NCBI GenBank assembly: GCA_910588935.1
Contig: CAJUSM010000026.1
Location: 1-36,082, forward strand
DNA: 36,082 nt
Origin: an uncultured Oscillospiraceae bacterium
GTDB lineage: Bacteria; Bacillota; Clostridia; Oscillospirales; Acutalibacteraceae
Direction: 5' to 3'
A model generated the notes under the pieces. The model worked only from the letters and a program-made list of their open reading frames with translations. It was not told the origin of the DNA and did no database searches. This document shows positions 23,660 through 31,666 of the stretch, one piece after another. A program made the position numbers and the translations under genes. Position 1 is the stretch's first letter; every line of letters starts with the position of its first letter.

Positions 23660-25084
23660 ATGCCTGAAATACTTCGCCCGACCAACCCGGTTCCCGGCTA
23701 CGACAACACGGCCAAGAACCAGCCTATTAACCCCAACGATCCCAATACCAATATTCAAAATGTGGTAAACCCCAACCGCGTTACCCGGCCAGACCAGCGC
23801 TCCGACCAGCAGCAGGCCGGGGATCCCTCTGTCTCCCACCGGATGCGGTACGAATCCAATTTTCTCACCTTCCTCCAGCGGCTGGCCAACTCTCCCGACG
23901 CGGCTTCCGCCTTTTTGCGCTTGCTCCAAGGCCAGGGCCTTCAGGTCTCTTCTGGCATTACCCCAGGGCTTGCGGAAGAGCTCCAGGGTTTTCTGGAATT
24001 TCTTACCATGGACGAGGCCCAGCTTAACAACTTTCTCCAGGGCCAGCTGCAAAGCGGCCTGCGCTTTGGCGGGGCCCTGTTCCAGGCCATGCGCACCGCC
24101 TACAACAGCTCCAACTCTGATATGTTCCGTACCGAAATCCTCCAGTTTCTCCGGCAGTACAGCGACTACTCTTCTACCGACCATTTGGAAACCCGTATGG
24201 TCCGCACCCTGCGGGACATGACCCGCTCGCTGCCCTCCCACTGGGCCAACCAGCTTACCGAAATGGCCGCCCAAATGGAAAACGGCGTGGCCGCGGGAGA
24301 CCGCCAAGGCAACCTGCGCATTCTGCGCAACCAGGTTTTTCCCCTTATCTCCGATTATGTCCGCCGTACCCACGACCACGGCATGGCCAGAAACCTGCTT
24401 TCCCTGCTCACCCTAGACATGGTCCGCTACGAAAACGGCGACGAGCAGAGCCTGGTGCAGACTTTCCGCCACCTGGGCAATTCCAATATCTTCAAAGGGG
24501 ATCTTTCCAAGCTCTCCGACGAGGACATCCTGCGGCTGCTTACAGACACAGAGTATGCAAAAGCCGCCAAGGCAGACAGCTTTGCCGAGCGCTTTACCCA
24601 AATGGCCCAGCGCTCCCTGCGGGGAGAGGGGGGCACCGCCGCCCAGGAGGTTTTCCGGAACCTGCTTAGCTCCATCCTCATCAACGAAAGCGTCTACATG
24701 CCCCTGCAGCACCTTTTGCTCCCCTTCCAGTGGGAGGACCGGGCAGTGTTTTCTGAAATGTGGGTAGACCCGGACGCCGAGCACAGCCAAGGCCGGGGCG
24801 AGCCCGCCCCCCGGCTGCTGATCAAAATGGATATTGAGGGCTTGGGCGCCCTGGATCTGCTCATCGACGGCCAGGGCGGGCGCACCTCCCTGCAGGTAGC
24901 CTGTCCCCAGCAGGTCGCCGCTTTCTCCAGCGACATCTCCCGGGACTTAGGGGAAATTCTCCAGCGCAACGGCCTCTCGCCGGGAGATATTCGGGTTTCC
25001 ACCATGCGCAAGCCCATGACCATATCCGACGCGTTCCCAAAACTGTTTCAAGAGGTGAAAAACGGTGTCGATGTCAAAGTCTGA
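23660..25084 (+). CDS. FliK-like protein (flagellar hook-length control C-terminal domain)
   Basis: A 474-residue protein without signal peptide or membrane helix. The first 55 residues are Pro/Asn-rich. A long helical region (about 60-370) shows no family I recognise. The last about 100 residues resemble the FliK C-terminal domain, with RLLIKMDIEGLGALDLLID, then an alternating strand-helix pattern up to LQRNGLSPGDIRVS. FliK measures hook length and switches the export gate by acting on FlhB. The next gene encodes an FlhB C-terminal-like protein, the same pairing as ylqG-ylqH in Bacillus, which supports the call. Because it is not in a basal-body cluster, it may be a paralogue and not the ruler itself. 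It starts at ATG, with GGAGCGGAAGAG upstream. Confidence 0.65.
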   Translation: MPEILRPTNPVPGYDNTAKNQPINPNDPNTNIQNVVNPNRVTRPDQRSDQQQAGDPSVSHRMRYESNFLTFLQRLANSPDAASAFLRLLQGQGLQVSSGITPGLAEELQGFLEFLTMDEAQLNNFLQGQLQSGLRFGGALFQAMRTAYNSSNSDMFRTEILQFLRQYSDYSSTDHLETRMVRTLRDMTRSLPSHWANQLTEMAAQMENGVAAGDRQGNLRILRNQVFPLISDYVRRTHDHGMARNLLSLLTLDMVRYENGDEQSLVQTFRHLGNSNIFKGDLSKLSDEDILRLLTDTEYAKAAKADSFAERFTQMAQRSLRGEGGTAAQEVFRNLLSSILINESVYMPLQHLLLPFQWEDRAVFSEMWVDPDAEHSQGRGEPAPRLLIKMDIEGLGALDLLIDGQGGRTSLQVACPQQVAAFSSDISRDLGEILQRNGLSPGDIRVSTMRKPMTISDAFPKLFQEVKNGVDVKV

Positions 25085-25409
25085 GCAGCCCCGCCAGCAG
25101 CGGGCGGTAGCCCTGCAATACGGCGTCAGCGACTCCGCCCCGGTAATCGTGGCCGCGGGCATGGGCCACCTGGCGGAGCGCATCCTGGACGTAGCCCAGG
25201 AAAACGGCGTGCCTATCTACGAGGACAACTCCCTTGCCACCATCCTTTCCCAGCTCAACCTAGGCCAGGAAATCCCCGAGGAGCTTTACCGGGCAGTGGT
25301 AGAGATTTACGTCTATTTTCTCAATTTCGATTTCGACCGCCAAACCAGCCGCCGAAAGGGCGGGCAAGAGGCGGAAACAAGGCAAACCCCAACAGAGGAG
25401 GCAACTTAA
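25065..25409 (+). CDS. FlhB C-terminal-domain homologue (FlhX/YlqH type)
   Basis: A 114-residue protein that matches the cytoplasmic C-terminal domain of FlhB/YscU: VALQYGVSDSAPVIVAAGMGHLAERILDVA, GVPIYEDNSLATILSQL, and GQEIPEELYRAVVEIYVYF. The membrane part and the NPTH autocleavage motif of FlhB are absent; the protein starts just after the point where FlhB is cut. Such stand-alone copies are known in other bacteria and can partly replace the cleaved FlhB fragment in substrate switching. The frame overlaps the FliK-like gene by 20 nt. GTG 25065 has AGAGGTG at a good distance; ATG 25071 is an alternative. The C-terminal tail is acidic and variable. Confidence 0.88.
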   Translation: MSMSKSEQPRQQRAVALQYGVSDSAPVIVAAGMGHLAERILDVAQENGVPIYEDNSLATILSQLNLGQEIPEELYRAVVEIYVYFLNFDFDRQTSRRKGGQEAETRQTPTEEAT

Positions 25410-26045
25410 ATGCTTTTTGGTAAAAAGAAAGCCCAAAAAAATATCTGCGTGCTGCTGGACAGCGCCACCTCCAGCGTGCTGGCCAGGGGCACTATGGACG
25501 GCCCCCCAGAGGGCCTAAACGTGCAGGTAAACATCATTGAGGGCAACGCCCAGGCCGTAATTAACGCCGAGCATGTGCAAATTGTGCCGGCCGACGAGGC
25601 GCAGCCCCCCCGGCTGGGCCATGTTATCCACCGCCAGGGCAACCTGCTGGTGCTGGAGCCCCTGCGGGTGCTCACCGGCGAAAAGGTACGGGAAAACCTG
25701 CGCATGCCTGTAGACTTCAGTACCTTTGTCTACCCTACCGACGGCCGGAAGGGCCGTTTTCGGGCCCAGGCCAACGACCTGAGCTGCGGCGGCTTCAGCT
25801 TTTACTGCGACGATGTCTTCCAGGTGGGGGACACTGTGGAAATCGTTATCCCCATTACCCGCGTTGCCCCGCTGCTGCTGCGCTGCCAGGTGCTGCGCAA
25901 AAACCTGGAAACGGACGGCAGCTTTTTCTATGCTGTGAAGCATCTCAACCTTCTTAGCGAGCAGGAGAGCATGATCCGGGAGGCTGTGTTCAGCGTTCAG
26001 CTAAAGTTTATGCAAAAGCAGGCGGCAGGCAGGCGGCGCGCCTGA
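25410..26045 (+). CDS. PilZ-domain protein (YcgR-like)
   Basis: A 211-residue two-domain protein. Residues about 10-85 form a beta-rich N-terminal domain of the YcgR_2/PilZN kind. Residues 90-200 are a PilZ domain with both c-di-GMP contacts: Arg94-x-x-x-Arg98 (RENLR) and Asp123-x-Ser125-x-x-Gly128 (DLSCGG). YcgR proteins bind c-di-GMP and slow or bias the flagellar motor through the rotor or stator. The basic C-terminal tail (KQKAAGRRRA-like) is short. It starts at ATG with GAGGAGG upstream directly after the FlhX-type gene, so the three genes are one operon, which ties it to the flagellum. Confidence 0.9.
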   Translation: MLFGKKKAQKNICVLLDSATSSVLARGTMDGPPEGLNVQVNIIEGNAQAVINAEHVQIVPADEAQPPRLGHVIHRQGNLLVLEPLRVLTGEKVRENLRMPVDFSTFVYPTDGRKGRFRAQANDLSCGGFSFYCDDVFQVGDTVEIVIPITRVAPLLLRCQVLRKNLETDGSFFYAVKHLNLLSEQESMIREAVFSVQLKFMQKQAAGRRRA

Positions 26046-26094
26046 GCAAGATTCGGCCCCAACCTGGTAAATGCTGGTAATCCTGCCAATTATG

Positions 26095-26123
26095 TTGATT
26101 TTTATGTTTAAATGGAATAAAAT
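26095..26123 (+). promoter_or_regulatory. Sigma-A promoter of the SLH protein gene
   Basis: TTGATT (26095-26100), a 17-nt spacer and TAAAAT (26118-26123) in an A/T-rich stretch. Transcription would start near 26130 and give a leader of about 120 nt. Confidence 0.6.
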
Positions 26124-26160
26124 TAAGAAAATGGAACCATTCCCAAGGAAAGGAGGATTG

Positions 26161-26186
26161 CTTGCCAGGCCTTGCCAGGCCTTGCC
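26161..26186 (+). repeat. Short tandem repeat in the SLH gene leader
   Basis: The 10-bp unit CTTGCCAGGC is present twice, followed by a partial third copy CTTGCC. It falls in the leader of the SLH gene, directly after a consensus ribosome site, and would change spacing if its copy number varied. Confidence 0.6.
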
Positions 26187-26227
26187 TAAAGTATTATTCC
26201 CGATACATTCCCGCACTTTCTATATGA
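26162..26227 (+). other. Possible 21-codon leader ORF before the SLH gene
   Basis: AAAGGAGG (26149-26156), the best Shine-Dalgarno match in this leader, lies 5 nt before a TTG that opens a 21-codon frame ending in TGA at 26225-26227. The frame stops 22 nt before the SLH ATG and differs in phase from it. It could be a leader peptide or a chance match. Part of it is coded by the 10-bp tandem repeat. Confidence 0.25.
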
Positions 26228-26249
26228 CAATGAACAGAAAGGGACAAAC

Positions 26250-29200
26250 ATGCAAAACAAAAAACAATTTTCCAAACGACTCACCGCCCTGCTGCTGTGC
26301 GCGGCGCTGCTTCTGGGCGCTTTCCCGTTTTTCCCCTCTCCCCAGGCCGCCGCGGCGTCCTGGTCTGCACCCTATGTAGAAAAGCTGCAGACCTGGGGCG
26401 TTATGCTTGGAGACCCGGACGGCAACATGCACGAAAACCGGGCCACCACCCGGGCGGAAATGGCCGCCATGCTCAACCGGGCCTTTGGCTATACCCGAAA
26501 GGCCTCTATCCCCTTTACAGACGTAAAGCCAGAGCACTGGTTTTATGAGGACATCTGCACCGGCTTTGCCGAGGGCATTTTTACCGGCACCTCTCCTACC
26601 ACCGCCTCTCCCAATCGGTCTGTTACCCGAGAGCAGGCCCTCACCTTTATTGGCCGCTGCCTGCGCCTAGAGGAGAGCCCTGGTGAAATTACAGAGTTTA
26701 CCGACGGCCGGACCTTTAACTCCTGGAGCGCCCCCTATGTGCGCTCAGCCCTGCTTTCCGGCATTATCAGCGGCATGTCTGACGGTTCTTTCCAGCCCAA
26801 GCGGAACATCACCCGGGGCGAGGTGGCCAAAATGCTCTCTGTGGCCATTGGCACCCTCATCGACAAGCCGGGTACATACACAGAAAACGGCGTGTTCGGC
26901 AATGTCACCATCAACTCTTCCGGCGTTACCCTGCGGGACACCACCATTGCCGGCGACCTGTACCTTACCGGCGGCGTGGGCCTGGGCGATGTGGTGCTGG
27001 ACAATGTGCGGGTGCTGGGCCGCATTGTAATAGCTGGCGGCGGCGAAAGCCAAGACGGCATGGCCAGCATTACCTTAAACAACGTAGAGGCCCACAAGCT
27101 GCTCGTTGACCCGGCCACCGGCCAGTATGTGTCTGTCAGGGCCATTGGCGCCACCAAAATTCCAGAAACCTATGTCCAATCCAACGCCTTTCTCCGGGAT
27201 GATGTCCGCGATCCCTCAAATGGCCTGCAGACCGTTTACCTAAACGGGGAAAACGGCGCCCAGTTTACCATTGCGGGCAACATGAAGAACGTGGTGAACC
27301 AGACTCCTGGCTCCACCCTTACTGTAGGCGATACCGGCACTGGCAGCGTTGGCTCCATCCGGGTGGATGAGCTTGCTACCGGCTCCCACCTAAAACTGGA
27401 GATCAACGCCAACGTAGACAATATCTACCTGGATACCGCCACCGACGTCACCGGCAGCGGCGACATTGGCAAGCTGACCGTAAGCACCAATGGCAGCTCC
27501 TGCGAAATCCTGCCCAACGAGGTAGAGGTCCGCCCCGGTGTTACCACGGATATCGCAGATGAGGGTGTGGTGGATTCCGAAATCGCCAAGGAGATTTCCT
27601 CCAAGCCTCAGCTGCTGGAGGGCTACCCCAAGGCCAGGAACGTGGCCCCCACCACCGCCGACGGCGTCTTCTCTACCAACAAGGCTGGCACTCTGTACTG
27701 GGCGCTAACCACCGCCGCCATTGGCCCCCTGAACAACTCCAACGCCGACGACCTGATTACCCCCTCTGACTACGGCTCCGGTTTCCTCTCCTATGGCAGC
27801 ATGAAGATCCCCACTTCCAAAACCGAGGTAACCGCCAAGCTTTCCGGCCTAACTGCCGGCGGCACTTACTATCTCTCTGCTATACTGGTGGATTCCCACG
27901 GCTGGAGAAGCCCGGTAAAGGCCCAAGAGATTAAAACACCAGACGGCACTGTGCCCGCCATGTCCGCTGGCTTCCCCACCATTGCAGACCGCACGCCCAC
28001 CAGAACCAAAGCCAATGCCGATACCCCCTATTTCGAGCTGGTGGATATTCAGGCCACGGTAATGGCCAATAAGAGCTGCGACCTGTACTATGTACTGCTA
28101 AACCAGGGCAGCACCCCGCCCCAAACCAACGAGTTCCTGTCCCATTCCTTTGTGGATCCTCTTGGCTATGGCCGGCTGCACCTGGTGAAGAACACCATGG
28201 ATACCTTTAAGATCAACGAGGTGGACCTGAACCTGGACGGCGTGGCCGAGACCTTGGGCGAGCTGGAGGAGAAGAAGACCTACGATCTCTATCTGTGGCT
28301 TACCGATGCCGACGGCGTGGTCAGCTCCAAGGTGATTAAGCAGAGCGTTACCACCAAAGACATTACACCGCCGGAGTTCCTTCAGGAGCCTATGCCCCAA
28401 ACCGCCGCCCAGGCCACCTCTGTGCGCCTGTCCAACTCTATCAATGAGGACGGCATTGTCTACTGGGTGGCAGTGCCCAGGGGCACAGTATACCCTAAGC
28501 CCAACGATGGCAGCGACGCCACCAGCGAAGAGTTCCTCAGCAGCGATTACGCCAAGCTCCAGGTAATCAACGCCATGGGCGTGCCCAAAGAAGGCAAAAG
28601 CGGCCGCACAAACGCAAAGGCCAATACAGACTTTAATATAAATATCAGCGGCCTGGCCCGGGAAACCGGCTACGATGTGTACTATGTGGCTGTGGATACC
28701 GCCGGAAACTACTCTGACCCTGTAAAGCATGCCACTGTTTACACTCTGGACCAGAGCGCCCCCATCCCTACCCAGCAGTTTGAGCACACCCCAGAGGAAA
28801 ACCCCGATACCCCCTATTCCGACTCTACCATCAACATTATTTTCAACGAGGACATCCGCTACAACCGGCCTAGCGGTTCCAACCTGCCGGTGTATAAGGA
28901 GCCCAACCTGCTAAAGCTGTATCAGAACTCCAAGTCCTCTGACGAGGCCATGAAGCTCTATACCGACGCCCTGCGGGATATGTTCACTCTTTACGAGGGC
29001 CGCAACCCTGTGGCCGAGCGCACCAGCCCCGACTCCACCGACGATTGGACCATCGATTACCGGAACGTGCGGGTGGTTCAGGATGGCAAGAACACAGTGG
29101 TCAGCTTCTACAATGACCCCTCTAACCCCGCGGCCTCTTCCCTAAACCTGCAGAGCGGCGCCAGCTATTACTTCCAGCTGAAAAATATTGCCGATGAATC

Positions 29201-31511
29201 CACCCAGCATAATGTAATGCGGCCCACATCCCTGCCGGCCTTTACCGTGGTTTCTGCAGAGGCTATTTTGTCCACGCCCGACACCAACGACGTTACCATG
29301 CAGGCTTACGAAACCGGCGAGGACGGCGAATTGGCCATTGATGATGAGCACCAGGTAACCTATATTGACAGCTCCGGCAACGAGAGCAGCCAAATCCCTA
29401 TGGATATGTACTTTACCATAGAACCCCGTTCTACCCGGAACTCTGCCGACGGCATTAACTGGGATTTGCTCCTGTGGTTTGACGTTACCTGCGATTTCCA
29501 GCTTTTCACCCGGGTTAAAGGCACCGAGTACTGGACCCCAGTGGGCGGCAAGCAGCAAACTCTCCATGTAATGAAGAGCACCAGCAGCTCCATGGGCGGC
29601 GTAAGCGTTTTTGATGAGATTACCAAGCTAAACGGCAGCTCTACCGCGCTTAATCCCTTTAGCCCCATTAACGGCGACTACAAAACCGGCGGCGCGTACT
29701 GCGGCCTGCCAGACGGCGGCCCAATTTATGAGTACGGTATCTACTTAACCAGCCTGAACGGCAACTCCGACCGCACTACCTTTAGCGATCTTGTAACCGG
29801 CCGTGTTACTGTTGTTACTGGCTCCTCCAGCAACCTGCTGGACCTGGCCCGCCGAAAGAACCTTTCCGATATCGACAACAACCAGCGGGGCATTACCAAT
29901 ATCAGCAAGCCCAATGTGTTCGAGATTTCCCGCCAGTTTGAGGACCGCCGGGCTCCCAACTTTACCACCTCCTATCCCCGGTGTATCCCCACCACAGACG
30001 GCGTTCGCATGGATGTATATGTCAACCGCCCTGGAACCCTCTTCTATGTGATCTCCAAAGCCGATCTGACAACAGGGGGCAGCTCTATTGACCTGATGCC
30101 CATGGAGTACAATGCCAATAACCAGCTTGAACCGGTAGCGGTTGAGAAACTGGATAACGTACAGGTAGCCACCGCGGAAAGGGGCCCCAACGGCCCCACT
30201 CTGACCACCGCGGCCGATGTGGACCCAGAGCTGCACTTCGACTACCCGGATGTTACCACCGTAATCAACCCCATTACCCTTGCCAACCCGAACATCAAGT
30301 ATCCCCCCTCTGGCATAGAGCTTAAGAGTGTAGAAAGGGTAGAGATTAATGTGGACGGCCTGTCCCCTGCTACCGACTACTTTGTCTATTTCGTCACCAA
30401 AGGCGTAACAGACATTTACTCCGACGTGCTGGTGTACAAATTCCGGACCAATGACATTATCAAGCCCATTATCACCACCAACGCTACCAATGCCCTGGCC
30501 AACATCTCCTCTTCTCAAGACGCCACCAACATTGAGTATAAGCTGATCTCCTACGACAACAATATGCGGCCATTCTTAAAACAGCCCTTCGCAAACACAG
30601 CCGGCAATATTGCCCCAGAAGATCAGGCGGCCTTTAATGAGTTTAAGGCGACTCATAAGTCTACTCTAAAAATGAAGGGCACTGGTCCTAACGCGACTCC
30701 CATGGAGTTTGATGATCCAGAATTCACTGTGCTGGACGCCCTGCTGGAAAACATCATGGCCAGCGGGAAATCCACAGGCTCGCTTTTTGACTTCTTTGCC
30801 AGCCAACAGCTGAAAGACCAGGTTATTGAGTATATTCGTTCCTCTGGCGGTGACACGGCCTCTGTAGGCCGCGACAGCGGATTTATTGACAAATCCTCTG
30901 TTCCCCTGCCGGTGCAGTGTGACACCAAATGGCCCCAGATGAAAGCGAACGTAGATTACTGCATGATTGTTTTCGGCTATTGCGGCGATGGAACCAGCCA
31001 ATCCAACTTCGCTTTCAGCGGAGCCCAGCCCATTGCTTTGCCAAAGGAAACAATCAAAGCATCTTGGGACGCGAACAGCTTGATCTGCACCAAAGACAGC
31101 ACCACCAATAAGCCAGTAATAAACGGCACCTTCATTCTGTATTTTTCAGATTTCCTGAACTACTACGACCGCAGTGAAAACCCGCCTCAACGAATTCCGT
31201 TGTATGCTACCAACCAGGCTCCCAATGAGAACAGTATTGCAACTTATCTCACCTACCCAGCCACTGTTAAGCCAGACTTTGCTGCCAACGACACCACTGT
31301 TCCCATGAACTCTCTGACATTTGATTTTGAGAATTCCTCCAGCCCTGTCTCCATCCGGCTAAGCGGATATTTTGCGGGCCCAAATTCTGACCCCCAAACC
31401 ACTGGGCTTACACTTACAATCCGTCCGGAGCGTACCCTCACCGATGATCCAGGCGATAGCTGCGGTGTCACTGTCACAATTTCTCCCTCTGCCTGGGACA
31501 GCTCACGCTAA
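26250..31511 (+). CDS. Large secreted SLH-domain surface protein
   Basis: A 1753-residue surface protein. A signal peptide spans residues 1-35 (basic start, LTALLLCAALLLGAF core, AAA before cleavage). Three SLH domains follow, at about 36-80, 88-142 and 148-205, each with the TRAEMA/TREQAL/TRGEVA turn, and would bind secondary cell-wall polymer. Next comes a beta-strand-rich stretch (about 210-440) with right-handed-helix-like repeats such as VTLRDTTIAGDLYLTGG. The rest consists of Ig/fibronectin-like modules and a long C-terminal part with no recognised family. There is no LPXTG motif or membrane anchor at the C-terminus. The role is probably S-layer or adhesin; no enzyme motif is seen. It has its own promoter and terminator. 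The start is ATG with AGAAAGGG upstream. Confidence 0.92.
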   Translation: MQNKKQFSKRLTALLLCAALLLGAFPFFPSPQAAAASWSAPYVEKLQTWGVMLGDPDGNMHENRATTRAEMAAMLNRAFGYTRKASIPFTDVKPEHWFYEDICTGFAEGIFTGTSPTTASPNRSVTREQALTFIGRCLRLEESPGEITEFTDGRTFNSWSAPYVRSALLSGIISGMSDGSFQPKRNITRGEVAKMLSVAIGTLIDKPGTYTENGVFGNVTINSSGVTLRDTTIAGDLYLTGGVGLGDVVLDNVRVLGRIVIAGGGESQDGMASITLNNVEAHKLLVDPATGQYVSVRAIGATKIPETYVQSNAFLRDDVRDPSNGLQTVYLNGENGAQFTIAGNMKNVVNQTPGSTLTVGDTGTGSVGSIRVDELATGSHLKLEINANVDNIYLDTATDVTGSGDIGKLTVSTNGSSCEILPNEVEVRPGVTTDIADEGVVDSEIAKEISSKPQLLEGYPKARNVAPTTADGVFSTNKAGTLYWALTTAAIGPLNNSNADDLITPSDYGSGFLSYGSMKIPTSKTEVTAKLSGLTAGGTYYLSAILVDSHGWRSPVKAQEIKTPDGTVPAMSAGFPTIADRTPTRTKANADTPYFELVDIQATVMANKSCDLYYVLLNQGSTPPQTNEFLSHSFVDPLGYGRLHLVKNTMDTFKINEVDLNLDGVAETLGELEEKKTYDLYLWLTDADGVVSSKVIKQSVTTKDITPPEFLQEPMPQTAAQATSVRLSNSINEDGIVYWVAVPRGTVYPKPNDGSDATSEEFLSSDYAKLQVINAMGVPKEGKSGRTNAKANTDFNINISGLARETGYDVYYVAVDTAGNYSDPVKHATVYTLDQSAPIPTQQFEHTPEENPDTPYSDSTINIIFNEDIRYNRPSGSNLPVYKEPNLLKLYQNSKSSDEAMKLYTDALRDMFTLYEGRNPVAERTSPDSTDDWTIDYRNVRVVQDGKNTVVSFYNDPSNPAASSLNLQSGASYYFQLKNIADESTQHNVMRPTSLPAFTVVSAEAILSTPDTNDVTMQAYETGEDGELAIDDEHQVTYIDSSGNESSQIPMDMYFTIEPRSTRNSADGINWDLLLWFDVTCDFQLFTRVKGTEYWTPVGGKQQTLHVMKSTSSSMGGVSVFDEITKLNGSSTALNPFSPINGDYKTGGAYCGLPDGGPIYEYGIYLTSLNGNSDRTTFSDLVTGRVTVVTGSSSNLLDLARRKNLSDIDNNQRGITNISKPNVFEISRQFEDRRAPNFTTSYPRCIPTTDGVRMDVYVNRPGTLFYVISKADLTTGGSSIDLMPMEYNANNQLEPVAVEKLDNVQVATAERGPNGPTLTTAADVDPELHFDYPDVTTVINPITLANPNIKYPPSGIELKSVERVEINVDGLSPATDYFVYFVTKGVTDIYSDVLVYKFRTNDIIKPIITTNATNALANISSSQDATNIEYKLISYDNNMRPFLKQPFANTAGNIAPEDQAAFNEFKATHKSTLKMKGTGPNATPMEFDDPEFTVLDALLENIMASGKSTGSLFDFFASQQLKDQVIEYIRSSGGDTASVGRDSGFIDKSSVPLPVQCDTKWPQMKANVDYCMIVFGYCGDGTSQSNFAFSGAQPIALPKETIKASWDANSLICTKDSTTNKPVINGTFILYFSDFLNYYDRSENPPQRIPLYATNQAPNENSIATYLTYPATVKPDFAANDTTVPMNSLTFDFENSSSPVSIRLSGYFAGPNSDPQTTGLTLTIRPERTLTDDPGDSCGVTVTISPSAWDSSR
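27610..30463 (+). repeat. Repeated Ig/FnIII-like modules inside the SLH protein
   Basis: At least four modules share one plan. Each opens with a Pro-rich turn and an x-YP/FP/MP-x segment, then a hydrophobic strand with the core LYWAL, LYYVL, VYWVA or LFYVI, and ends with a YYLSAILVD, YDLYLWLTD, VYYVAVDTA or YFVYFVTKG strand and a Pro-containing link. Approximate positions are 27610-27957, 27958-28375, 28376-28761 and 29953-30463. Between the third and fourth lies an unrelated segment. The DNA is not identical between copies, so this is an old protein-level repeat. Confidence 0.7.
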
Positions 31512-31550
31512 AAAATATTAAAAACAGACGCTCTATTGCCCAACCTAACC

Positions 31551-31590
31551 AAAGCCGGGACCTCCTCATGGAGGCCCCGGCTTTCCTTTT
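31551..31590 (+). terminator. Terminator of the SLH protein gene
   Basis: A GC-rich hairpin with 13-nt arms (31553-31565 and 31570-31582) with one mismatch and a 4-nt loop, followed by TTTCCTTTT. It lies 40 nt after the stop codon. Confidence 0.85.
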
Positions 31591-31611
31591 CTCCCTTTCT
31601 CCGCCCAACAC

Positions 31612-31642
31612 AAAAACCCCCCGGAAACCCGGGGGGTTTTGC
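31612..31642. terminator. Bidirectional terminator between SLH gene and EF-G-like gene
   Basis: AAAACCCCCC (31613-31622) pairs with GGGGGGTTTT (31631-31640). On the minus strand the hairpin is followed by a T-run and ends the EF-G-like transcript, which stops at 31667; on the + strand it backs up the SLH terminator. Confidence 0.85.
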
Positions 31643-31666
31643 TATTTCATAATCAAGTCCAGGGTA

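Noticed and set aside
26161..26186. CRISPR-like or mobile-element repeat
   Set aside because: Only two and a half copies of a 10-bp unit without spacers; a simple tandem repeat.
28098..30518. Long minus-strand frames of 229 and 257 codons
   Set aside because: They are antisense to the SLH protein gene and have no ribosome site or family match.
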